From NCBI GenBank assembly GCA_024399225.1, contig JAKSHV010000005.1:1-17943 (forward strand): a stretch of 17,943 nt of DNA, in the 5' to 3' direction. Of this stretch, positions 1-6,797 are shown piece after piece. The position numbers and the translations under genes were made by a program. Within the stretch, counting starts at the first letter, position 1. The number at the start of each line of letters is the position of its first letter. The notes beneath the pieces were generated by a model that was not told where the DNA came from, did no database searches, and worked only from the letters and a program-made list of their open reading frames with translations. The stretch is from an archaeon (GTDB taxonomy: Archaea > Thermoplasmatota > Thermoplasmata > Methanomassiliicoccales > Methanomethylophilaceae).

Positions 1-2291
1 GCGTGGTTGTCGTATCCCTTGACCTTGAACTCCCTGATCCTGGTGGTCATGAAGATATCATAGTCCATTCCGAGTCCCAGCAGGACGACGAACAGGACGA
101 TTGGTACGATCCAGCAGACGGGGGTGTTCAGGATATTCTCGAACACCACGTGGGTGAGAGCCACGGTCCAGATAACACTCATCATGATGTTCAGCAGCGC
201 ACGGATGGGGGTGAGGTAGCATCCGAGGATGAGGAACAGCAGGAGGATGAGGAGTACGATGACCACGATCTGGATGATATCGAACTGCTTGGTGACGGTG
301 GAGGAGATGTCGTACATGACTGCGGACTGTCCGGTGACATAGGTTGCACCGATGCCTGCGGATACGTCGAGTCCGTAGATGTCCTTGACGTCGGAGAACT
401 CGTTCTTGAGTTCCTTGACGAGGGTCATGGTGTTGTCGGACATGGGCTTCTCGTTGGTGATGATCATCATGTTTGCGTACATTCCGGTCTTCTCGTTGCC
501 GGCATCGATGTTGATGAGTCCGGTCTTGAGATTGGTGATTCCGTCCATGATGTTCGCGAGGGTGATGGGTGTGGAGACCACTGTGTCGGGAGTGACGTTC
601 CAGTTTGCGGGATCGGTGGATCCGGTGACGGAGGCGAACACCATTCCGATTCCCTCCTGCACAGAGGAGGAGAGTTCTCCGAGCTTCTCGTAGATCATTC
701 CGTTGACCATGGCGGGAGTAGGAGTGACACCGGCAGCAACCAGTTTGGCGTATGTCGCGTAGTAGAGACAGGTCCAGGAAGTAGGTCCGGTGGAGGCCTT
801 GACGATGTCACCGTGCTTCTCGTTGAGCGAGTTGCTGATGCTCATGATCGCGGGGATCATTCCTGTGAAGTTGGGTGCGGTTCCGGACAGTGCGGCCGGT
901 GACCATATCAGGTAGGGTACGCCGGGCATAGCCTCTCCGCTGGCGGCGATGGCATTGGCGTTCAGTTCCATGACGACGTAGGTGGGCATAAGGACACCTC
1001 CGTCGGCCTGGTCCATGATCGCGTAGAGTCCTTCCTTCGCCTCGGCATCGGGCTGGACCGCGATCATATCGTAGGAGGATTCGGTGGTTGCGTAGACGTA
1101 AACGGTGGGGATGCAGACGAGGAGTGCCACGACGGTGATGGGTGCGGCGAACCTGCGGGTGACGCGGGAGACCCATGCGAAGTAACCCTTGAATGTCTTG
1201 CACATCTTGGAGTAGAATCCGGTGGATGCTCCGGATTCGACGTCCTGGTAGGTTTTGACGGTGGAGGGCCAGAAGACCTTCTCGCCGATGAGGTTGAGCA
1301 CCGCGGGAACGAAGGTGAGTGCGGCAAGGAGTGCTAGGACGATACCGAGTGCGAGCACGATTCCCATGGTCCTTACCATGAGGAAGTTGCAGATTGCAAG
1401 GCATCCGAATCCGATGATGACGGAAAGTCCGGAGGTGAAGACGGATTCTCCCGCCCACTCGATGGCGGTCTTGAGTGCGGTGTTGTGGTCGGCACCCTTC
1501 TTCGCCTCTTCCCTGTACCTGGTGATGATGAAGATACCGTAGTCGCAGCCTGCTCCGAGCATGGTGACGAGCACAAGGGTCTCGGTGAGGTAGTAGACTC
1601 CCATGAAGGAGGCGACCGCGTACATCACGATGAGGGAGATACCGTATGCGATACCTACTCCGATGGGTGGCATCACTGCGGTGACGATGGCGTCGAAGAA
1701 AAGACCCAGGAGGATCAGGATGAGGAAGATCGAGATGGGGTCGACTTTAGCCATATCCTCGTTGGCGGACTGCATGGTGTCGTAGGTGAGTGCGGCGTTG
1801 CCGGTGACATAGGTGGTGAAACCGCTGGTGTTTGCGTTCTTCACGACAGTCCTGATGTTGCCGGTCTCGTTGAGTATGCTGAGGTCTGCGTCATGGTTCT
1901 CGAAGGCGACGAGAAGCACTCCGGTTCCGTCGTCCTGTTTGTCGTAGGTTCCGACGGGCTGTGCGGTGACCTTTCCACCGTATTTGGCGGTGAGTCCTGC
2001 GTTCACTGATGCTACGAATGCTGCTGCTTCGCTGCGGTTCAGGGTTGCGGAACCGTCGTCGTAACAGACGACGAGGATCTCGTCCATGTTGATGGAGTTG
2101 GAGAAGTACTCGCTGAGGATCTCGTTTCCCTGACCGGATTCGGAGTCGGAGCCGGTCATGGCCGTGAGGTCGTATTCGAGTTTGTCTCCTGCCTGCATAC
2201 CTAGGGGCAGTGAGCAGAGCAGCACGACGATCCACAGAATGATAATCAGACGGGATCTTTTGGTGATGGTATCTGCTAGTTTTGCGAACAT
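1..2291 (-). CDS. MMPL/RND-family (HAE3-like) membrane exporter, 3' end cut by window edge
   Basis: The minus strand is open from an ATG at 2291 to the window edge, 763 complete codons without a stop. The layout is that of RND/MMPL transporters: a first membrane segment (about residues 13-32), a large extracytoplasmic domain (about 33-183), a membrane block, a second external domain, and a second membrane block that is cut off. Each half carries the family's signature of an Asp-Tyr pair in a membrane helix: GAGCDYGIFIITRYREE (D250/Y251) and GLGMDYDIFMTTRIREF (D743/Y744). In the family these acidic residues carry protons that drive export of lipids, hopanoids or hydrophobic compounds. Perhaps 100-150 residues are missing. 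It is divergent from a TetR regulator, the usual setting of an inducible efflux pump. The substrate cannot be told from sequence; bile salts or other amphiphiles would suit a gut organism (inference). Confidence 0.9.
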   Translation of the reverse strand, partial: MFAKLADTITKRSRLIIILWIVVLLCSLPLGMQAGDKLEYDLTAMTGSDSESGQGNEILSEYFSNSINMDEILVVCYDDGSATLNRSEAAAFVASVNAGLTAKYGGKVTAQPVGTYDKQDDGTGVLLVAFENHDADLSILNETGNIRTVVKNANTSGFTTYVTGNAALTYDTMQSANEDMAKVDPISIFLILILLGLFFDAIVTAVMPPIGVGIAYGISLIVMYAVASFMGVYYLTETLVLVTMLGAGCDYGIFIITRYREEAKKGADHNTALKTAIEWAGESVFTSGLSVIIGFGCLAICNFLMVRTMGIVLALGIVLALLAALTFVPAVLNLIGEKVFWPSTVKTYQDVESGASTGFYSKMCKTFKGYFAWVSRVTRRFAAPITVVALLVCIPTVYVYATTESSYDMIAVQPDAEAKEGLYAIMDQADGGVLMPTYVVMELNANAIAASGEAMPGVPYLIWSPAALSGTAPNFTGMIPAIMSISNSLNEKHGDIVKASTGPTSWTCLYYATYAKLVAAGVTPTPAMVNGMIYEKLGELSSSVQEGIGMVFASVTGSTDPANWNVTPDTVVSTPITLANIMDGITNLKTGLINIDAGNEKTGMYANMMIITNEKPMSDNTMTLVKELKNEFSDVKDIYGLDVSAGIGATYVTGQSAVMYDISSTVTKQFDIIQIVVIVLLILLLFLILGCYLTPIRALLNIMMSVIWTVALTHVVFENILNTPVCWIVPIVLFVVLLGLGMDYDIFMTTRIREFKVKGYDNH

Positions 2292-2339
2292 TGTATGTTC
2301 CTCAGGCCTCTGTGATGCGGAATTGGTTATTTATAGATT

Positions 2340-2355
2340 TTTGACTGTGCTCAAA
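2340..2355. promoter_or_regulatory. Operator I, TetR-type palindrome proximal to the exporter
   Basis: TTTGAC-TGTG-CTCAAA, a 6-4-6 inverted repeat with one mismatch, extends to TTTTTGAC-N4-CTCAAAAA at 2338-2357. It has the same half-site and spacing as operator II. A third half-site follows: TCAAAAAC (2351-2358) also pairs with GTTTTTGA (2366-2373) across 7 bases. It lies just downstream of the exporter TATA box, where a bound repressor would block initiation. Confidence 0.6.
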
Positions 2356-2379
2356 AACTATTTGCGTTTTTGAATATTG

Positions 2380-2388
2380 TATTTAAAG
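2380..2388 (-). promoter_or_regulatory. TATA box of the MMPL exporter gene
   Basis: The minus strand reads CTTTAAATA, an excellent archaeal TATA element, 89-97 bases before the exporter ATG. Transcription would begin near 2355-2360, at the outer edge of operator I, giving a leader of about 65 bases. Position is inferred from sequence only. Confidence 0.6.
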
Positions 2389-2418
2389 AAATTACGAATG
2401 ACCGATTACAAACTGTAA

Positions 2419-2427
2419 CTTTATTAC
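2419..2427 (+). promoter_or_regulatory. Possible TATA box of the tetR-type gene
   Basis: CTTTATTAC is a moderate match to the archaeal TATA element. Transcription would begin near 2447-2450, at operator II, with a leader of about 40 bases. Confidence 0.4.
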
Positions 2428-2432
2428 GATAT

Positions 2433-2448
2433 TTTGAGCATACTCAAA
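2433..2448. promoter_or_regulatory. Operator II, perfect palindrome proximal to the tetR-type gene
   Basis: TTTGAG-CATA-CTCAAA is a perfect 6-4-6 inverted repeat, 40-55 bases before the regulator's ATG. Its centre is 93 bases from that of operator I, about nine helical turns. The size and symmetry fit a TetR-family dimer site. Autoregulation is inferred. Confidence 0.65.
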
Positions 2449-2487
2449 GTTTTAACATTCATATACCACGAAAGGTTCTAGGCAACT

Positions 2488-3195
2488 ATGGTGGCAAAGA
2501 ACAAGCCCACGGTGGAGGAGAAACGCGAACAGGCTCGCAAAGTCATCCTCGATGCCGCAATGGAACTGTTCCACGTCAAGGGTTATGACAACACCACTAC
2601 CCGCGACATCATCAACAAGGCGGGCATTCTCAACGGAAGTCTTTACAACCGTTTCAAGAACAAGGACGAGATCCTGATATCTATCGTCAAGGACGGTCTT
2701 CAGGAGATTCTTGCAGGCATGAGGGCCATCATGAACAACGAGAAGAATCTGCTTCTCTCCGTTTCTTTCCCCGGTGCCCTCCAGCTGTACCTTGCCTATC
2801 ATTCGCCCCACATCGCCGAACTCCTCTACCGTGTCCACACCATGTGGCCCGCTGTCGAGGCATACGCCGATATGAACATCAAATGGTCCAATGAGTTCCT
2901 CACCAACTTCGGTCTCGACTGTTTCGACAGCGAGGAGATCAGGTTCGGTATCGAATCCCTTATCGGTTCCACCGGGAACATGATCGGTGCTTATGTCCAC
3001 GGAAGCAAGGTGGACCTCAAGGAAGCACTCGGATTCCACGTGCTTCTTGTAGCGACCAGTCTTAAAATGCCGTTGATAGGTCTGGACTCCATCGTCGAAA
3101 GGCTTCAGGAGATCCTGTCTGCCGACGACTTCGTTTTCATGGGACACAAGGTCATCCACAATAGGCAATCGTCGAATACTGAAGCCGACAACTAA
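2488..3195 (+). CDS. TetR/AcrR-family transcriptional regulator
   Basis: A 235-residue protein, slightly longer than the usual 190-220. Residues 12-65 form the TetR DNA-binding domain: an amphipathic first helix (EQARKVILDAAMELFHVKGY) and the helix-turn-helix TTTRDIINKAGILNGSLYNR followed by FKNKDEIL, with the family's typical tyrosine and Phe-Lys-x-Lys-Asp ending. The rest (about 70-220) is helical and divergent, as expected for a ligand and dimer domain. It is divergent from the MMPL exporter with two matching palindromes between the starts, so it is most likely the ligand-responsive repressor of that pump and of itself. UbiD starts 27 bases after its TAA but seems to have its own promoter. 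Confidence 0.92.
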   Translation: MVAKNKPTVEEKREQARKVILDAAMELFHVKGYDNTTTRDIINKAGILNGSLYNRFKNKDEILISIVKDGLQEILAGMRAIMNNEKNLLLSVSFPGALQLYLAYHSPHIAELLYRVHTMWPAVEAYADMNIKWSNEFLTNFGLDCFDSEEIRFGIESLIGSTGNMIGAYVHGSKVDLKEALGFHVLLVATSLKMPLIGLDSIVERLQEILSADDFVFMGHKVIHNRQSSNTEADN

Positions 3196-3201
3196 TTTAA
3201 C
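3193..3201 (+). promoter_or_regulatory. TATA box of the UbiD gene
   Basis: TAATTTAAC overlaps the stop codon of the tetR-type gene and is centred about 26 bases before the UbiD ATG. No Shine-Dalgarno sequence is visible, so a leaderless transcript is likely. Confidence 0.5.
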
Positions 3202-3222
3202 TGCCGTCACGATAAGCTTCTA

Positions 3223-4485
3223 ATGACAATCGACACCAAAGGGGCCAAAGTGGTTTCCGAGACCATCGATCCCGACAACTATGGCGCAACCAGGTACATG
3301 CAGGATGACCAGGATGCGACTTTCCTTTTCACCGACATCAACGGAGGCAAGGCTGCCGGAAATGTCTATTCCACCAGGGCCAAGATCGGTCAGGCAATGG
3401 GAATCGCCAAAGAGGACATCGTCAAACATGTGATGGATGCCATGTCCGCACCCCTCGCCACCGAGGAGACCGACGCACCCCTGTTCAAGGAGCAGGAACT
3501 CGAGCTCGATCTCACCAAGCTTCCCATCATCAAGTACTTCCCCAAGGATGCCGGACGCTACATCTCCGCAGGAATCGTCGTTTCCGAGTACAACGGAAAG
3601 AGGAACGTCTCCTTCCACAGGATGCTCATCAAGGACAAGGACACCATCGTCATCCGTCTCGTCCCCAGGCATACCTTCACCCTCTTCAACGAAGCCAAGA
3701 AGGATGGAAAGGAGCTGAAGATCTCCGTCTGCATCGGCGCTCCCGTCGAGGCAATGGTCTCCGCAGCACTCAGTGTCGACTTCGGAACCGACGAGCTCAC
3801 CATCGCATCCGCCATGCACAAGGCCGGACACGGAACCCCTCTGAAGGTTGCCAAATGCGACAACGGACTCTACGTTCCCGCAGAGTGCGAGTATGTTCTC
3901 GAAGGAAGGATCACCGCAGAGACCTGCACCGAGGGCCCCTTCGTGGACATCGCGGGAACCTACGATGAGATCAGGGACCAGCCCGTTATCAAGATCGACA
4001 AGATCTGGGCAAAGAAAGATCCCGTCTTCCAGCTTCTCCTGCCCGGAGGATACGAGCACTTCCTTCTCATGGGAGTTCCCAGGGAACCTGTCATCTTCAA
4101 GACCGTTAGGCAGGCTGTGCCCAAGGTAAAGAATGTACGTCTTACTGAAGGAGGATGCTGCTGGCTGAATGGAGTCGTTTCCATCACCAAGAACAAAGAG
4201 GGGGATGGAGTCAACGCCATCATGGCCGCATTCACCGGACACCCCTCTATGAAGAATGTCATTATCGTCGATGAAGACATCGACATCTTCAACGACCGTG
4301 AGGTCGAGTGGGCCGTTGCCACCAGGATGCAGGCCGACAAGATCATCAGGATCCCCGGCGCGGCCGGTTCCTCCCTTGATCCCTCCGCACACGGAACCAC
4401 TTGGAAGGTCGGTTACGATGCAACCCTCCCTGTCGGAGTTGACAGGGCACCTTTCGTGAAGGCTGTCCTTCCCGACAAGGAATAA
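3223..4485 (+). CDS. UbiD-family prenylated-FMN decarboxylase (archaeal short form)
   Basis: A 420-residue protein of the UbiD family, which (de)carboxylates unsaturated acids with prenylated FMN and Mn. The catalytic set can be seen: N128 then R133 (NVSFHR) for cofactor binding and catalysis, E237 and D242 (EGPFVDIAGTYD). The N-to-R spacing of 5 and E-to-D spacing of 5 match the known Arg-Glu-Glu/Asp triad. Later family motifs are VDEDIDIFNDREVEWAVATR (350-368 region) and VGYDATLPVG near the C-terminus. In Archaea a short UbiD acts as trans-anhydromevalonate 5-phosphate decarboxylase in the modified mevalonate pathway (known from Aeropyrum). That role is plausible, but no partner dehydratase or UbiX is in the window, so the substrate is inferred. 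It is followed by a terminator hairpin. Confidence 0.93.
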   Translation: MTIDTKGAKVVSETIDPDNYGATRYMQDDQDATFLFTDINGGKAAGNVYSTRAKIGQAMGIAKEDIVKHVMDAMSAPLATEETDAPLFKEQELELDLTKLPIIKYFPKDAGRYISAGIVVSEYNGKRNVSFHRMLIKDKDTIVIRLVPRHTFTLFNEAKKDGKELKISVCIGAPVEAMVSAALSVDFGTDELTIASAMHKAGHGTPLKVAKCDNGLYVPAECEYVLEGRITAETCTEGPFVDIAGTYDEIRDQPVIKIDKIWAKKDPVFQLLLPGGYEHFLLMGVPREPVIFKTVRQAVPKVKNVRLTEGGCCWLNGVVSITKNKEGDGVNAIMAAFTGHPSMKNVIIVDEDIDIFNDREVEWAVATRMQADKIIRIPGAAGSSLDPSAHGTTWKVGYDATLPVGVDRAPFVKAVLPDKE

Positions 4486-4493
4486 ACCTGCAT

Positions 4494-4530
4494 GGTCCGT
4501 CGGAGATCCCGGCGGACCTCATACCTTTTT
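4494..4530 (+). terminator. Hairpin terminator after UbiD
   Basis: Arms 4494-4503 and 4509-4518 form a 10-bp stem (one U-G pair) around the loop AGATC. The T tract at 4526-4530 follows, starting 7 bases past the stem. The stem begins 9 bases after the UbiD TAA. Confidence 0.7.
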
Positions 4531-4533
4531 AGT
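4523..4533 (+). promoter_or_regulatory. TATA box of the 279-residue protein gene
   Basis: The T-rich element TTTTTAGT is centred about 27 bases before the ATG at 4556, the spacing expected for a leaderless archaeal mRNA. It coincides with the T tract of the preceding terminator, so the same bases may serve both purposes. Confidence 0.45.
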
Positions 4534-4555
4534 ACTTCTGGCACTATTCACTGTC

Positions 4556-5395
4556 ATGGTTACTGTATCCGAAGATCTTCTCAAAGAGGGCGCAGACGTC
4601 CTCGCCACCGGCAACGCGGAAGAGATCCACAAACTCGGCGACAGGATTGTCTCCGTCGAGCCCGAGAACTGGTACGGGCTCTACATCAGAGGATGCGCAT
4701 ATGCACTCGAAGCCGATTTCGCAAACTGCATCTCTAACTGGGACAAATTCATCAACAATCTGGAAGATGACTCATTCCTCGAGAAATCATGCGATTACAT
4801 GGCATCGATCATGGTAAAGTGCCTCACCAGCCTTTCCGGAAAACCTCCTCTAGACTTCGGAAAGTTCGGCCAGATGCTTCTAGTTATCAATGACAAACTT
4901 CCCGAGAGTGATGACGAGGTTCTTGTCACCGCCATCATGGATGGTGCCATCGAATACCTCAAGGACAACGCTTGCACCGAACCCTATCTGACCTACAACG
5001 CGTTCAAGGCGCTTACCTTCTGCAGTTTCAGGGCATATGTCGAATTCCCTCTTATCGGTGGATTCTTCGAGAAACTCATGATCATCGGTGATGGGATCAA
5101 AGCACGCTCCGAACCCGCAGTAGGCGGAATCATCGATACCGACAGGATGTTCCTCACCGAGGTCAAGAACGCAATCGATACCGCAGTTGCAGGATGTTCT
5201 AAAGAAGATCTCGAGAAGATTGAGGAATACTGGCTCGGACACAAAACCGATTCGTACGTCGGACACATCCAGCAGGCCTACAACATGTCTGCTGCATATG
5301 TCCAGGCCGGCAAGCTCACCGGCAAGATCCTGAAGAAAAGCATGCTTCTGGAGGTCCAGACGTTCGCAACGGTATATCTCCGTGGAAAGATGTGA
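4556..5395 (+). CDS. Hypothetical protein, helical, possible TPR-like N-terminus
   Basis: A 279-residue protein that I do not recognise. It has no signal peptide, membrane segment or visible catalytic motif. It is acidic and probably almost all helical. Residues about 5-70 have the spacing of two TPR-like helical hairpins (Leu/Ala-Gly pattern, then WYGLYIRGCAYALEADFANC, then NWDKFINNL). The C-terminal half contains helical amphipathic segments with an odd cluster of Phe/Tyr at 165-190. It is probably a cytosolic scaffold or adaptor, but this rests only on composition. It has its own TATA-like element, is followed by a terminator, and is convergent with the kinase genes, so it is probably a single-gene unit. 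Codon use is like that of the neighbours, which argues that it is a real gene. Confidence 0.8.
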   Translation: MVTVSEDLLKEGADVLATGNAEEIHKLGDRIVSVEPENWYGLYIRGCAYALEADFANCISNWDKFINNLEDDSFLEKSCDYMASIMVKCLTSLSGKPPLDFGKFGQMLLVINDKLPESDDEVLVTAIMDGAIEYLKDNACTEPYLTYNAFKALTFCSFRAYVEFPLIGGFFEKLMIIGDGIKARSEPAVGGIIDTDRMFLTEVKNAIDTAVAGCSKEDLEKIEEYWLGHKTDSYVGHIQQAYNMSAAYVQAGKLTGKILKKSMLLEVQTFATVYLRGKM

Positions 5396-5405
5396 AACCT
5401 ATTCA

Positions 5406-5442
5406 GACCGTTCCCTGTTTGATAGGGGACGGTCAGTCCTTT
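5406..5442 (+). terminator. Hairpin terminator between convergent genes
   Basis: GACCGTTCCCT (5406-5416) pairs with AGGGGACGGTC (5424-5434), an 11-bp stem with one U-G pair that is only good on the plus-strand RNA. CCTTTTT follows. The distal arm overlaps the stop codon of the convergent kinase gene (5433-5435), so the two units are packed to the last base. Confidence 0.72.
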
Positions 5443-6797
5443 TTAGGAATGTAGGCAGTCGCAGTGGTGCCTACTCCGATCGTACTTTCTATCTCGAACT
5501 TCCCATCAAGCATTTCCTCCAGACGCGCGGATATGGAGTTTAATCCGATGTGGCTTCTGTTTCCGCTCTTGGGTGCGTCCGGGTCGAATCCCACTCCGTC
5601 ATCGATGACCTGCACTATGTGCCAGTCTCCGGTTTCCCTGGTGATGATGGTGACGGTTCCTCCGTTCTCGCGCTGAGTGATGCCGTGCTTGATGGCGTTC
5701 TCGACCATCATCTGGAGGGTCATCGCGGGGATCTTGAAGTTCCTGTCCCTTACATCGAAGGATACGTTGAGTTTCTCTTTGAAACGGAGTTTCTCCAGGT
5801 TGATGTAGGTCTCAACATGTCCGAGCTCCTGATCGAGCGAGATGGGTTTCTTCTCACTGATGGTGCCGACGTTCTCGCCGAGGTATTTCATGAAATCTTC
5901 GATTGCACCTTTAGTTTCCAGCGGATTGCCTTCCATGTTTGCGATGGAGATCAGTGATTCCTCCAGGAATGCAGGTTCGATGCGGGAGATCATCATTGCG
6001 ATCCTCTGTTCGGTCATCGCCGCTTCGTTCTTGACGATCTTTATTCCACGATCCAGGTAGATCTCACCGTACATGAAGATGAATGTGATGAGTGTTGCGA
6101 GATAGGTCACCGAGGAGCTGTAGTGGGGTAGTTTGGCGATGACTGTGATGATAGGAATGAGGATATAGAGCATCAGGGTGAACTTGTGTCTGCGGTTGGT
6201 GGCATAATGGTATGCGACATACAGACAGGCGAGGGCCATGAACAGCGGCGGTATGTACTGTATGAGGAACATGCTGTTGTAGACATACGCTCCATTGCTG
6301 ACATCGAACATACAGTTCGTGAACAGATTGATGATGAGCAGGGCGACCTGCAGACCCAGTCCGCCGACAAGTACCAGGTTGATTTTGCTGAACGTATTGC
6401 GGTCCAGGTCGAGGATGCACCTTTCATAGTTTCCGAAGACATACAGGATAATCGGGAACATCATGTCCTCGGAATAGTAGATTATACTGAGTACAAGGTC
6501 GCTATGTCCGTAGGTGTTGACGTGCCAGAACAGGAATTCCAGCATCAGGCTCAGGAACTCGAATGAGATCAGGCACATGAAGAAGTATGTGGCATCGCTG
6601 ATACGGCGGTCCAGGAGAACGGACACGAACAGGATGAGGCATAGGGCCATTCCTGCATAGTGGCAGGCCATGAACGTTGTCGCACGCGGCATGTCCGAAT
6701 CGAGAAGGAAGAGGGGGTACGATAGCGCGAGGATGATCGCCGCCATTCCGACGGATATCGCTATACATATGGGGTTCCAGTAATCCTTCAGGTTCAT
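5433..6797 (-). CDS. LytS/YesM-type sensor kinase subunit with intact ATPase but no phospho-acceptor His
   Basis: A 454-residue protein with about eight hydrophobic segments (about 10-32, 42-63, 70-92, 103-122, 139-161, 173-197, 207-222, 230-246), then a LytS/YesM-type (His_kinase/HATPase) cytoplasmic region. The ATP-binding part is textbook: N box VENAIKHG (N367), G1 box DDGVGFD (D400), G2 region IGLNSISARLEEM. The H box, normally P-H-F-L-x-N, reads EPAFLEES: alanine 276 stands where the histidine belongs, and the following Asn is Glu. It should bind ATP but cannot autophosphorylate in the usual way. Its ATG overlaps the stop of the upstream paralogue (ATGA, 6797-6794), so the two are probably made together. 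I infer that it phosphorylates the partner's H277. No response regulator is nearby; the signal sensed is unknown. Confidence 0.9.
   Translation of the reverse strand: MNLKDYWNPICIAISVGMAAIILALSYPLFLLDSDMPRATTFMACHYAGMALCLILFVSVLLDRRISDATYFFMCLISFEFLSLMLEFLFWHVNTYGHSDLVLSIIYYSEDMMFPIILYVFGNYERCILDLDRNTFSKINLVLVGGLGLQVALLIINLFTNCMFDVSNGAYVYNSMFLIQYIPPLFMALACLYVAYHYATNRRHKFTLMLYILIPIITVIAKLPHYSSSVTYLATLITFIFMYGEIYLDRGIKIVKNEAAMTEQRIAMMISRIEPAFLEESLISIANMEGNPLETKGAIEDFMKYLGENVGTISEKKPISLDQELGHVETYINLEKLRFKEKLNVSFDVRDRNFKIPAMTLQMMVENAIKHGITQRENGGTVTIITRETGDWHIVQVIDDGVGFDPDAPKSGNRSHIGLNSISARLEEMLDGKFEIESTIGVGTTATAYIPKKD

Noticed and set aside
3..902. 299-codon acidic open frame on the plus strand
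   Set aside because: It is antisense to the MMPL exporter and shows the same low-complexity Asp/Gly/His composition as other antisense frames here.
3220..4392. 390-codon open frame antisense to UbiD
   Set aside because: Exact shadow of the UbiD frame; no initiation signal and no recognisable domain.
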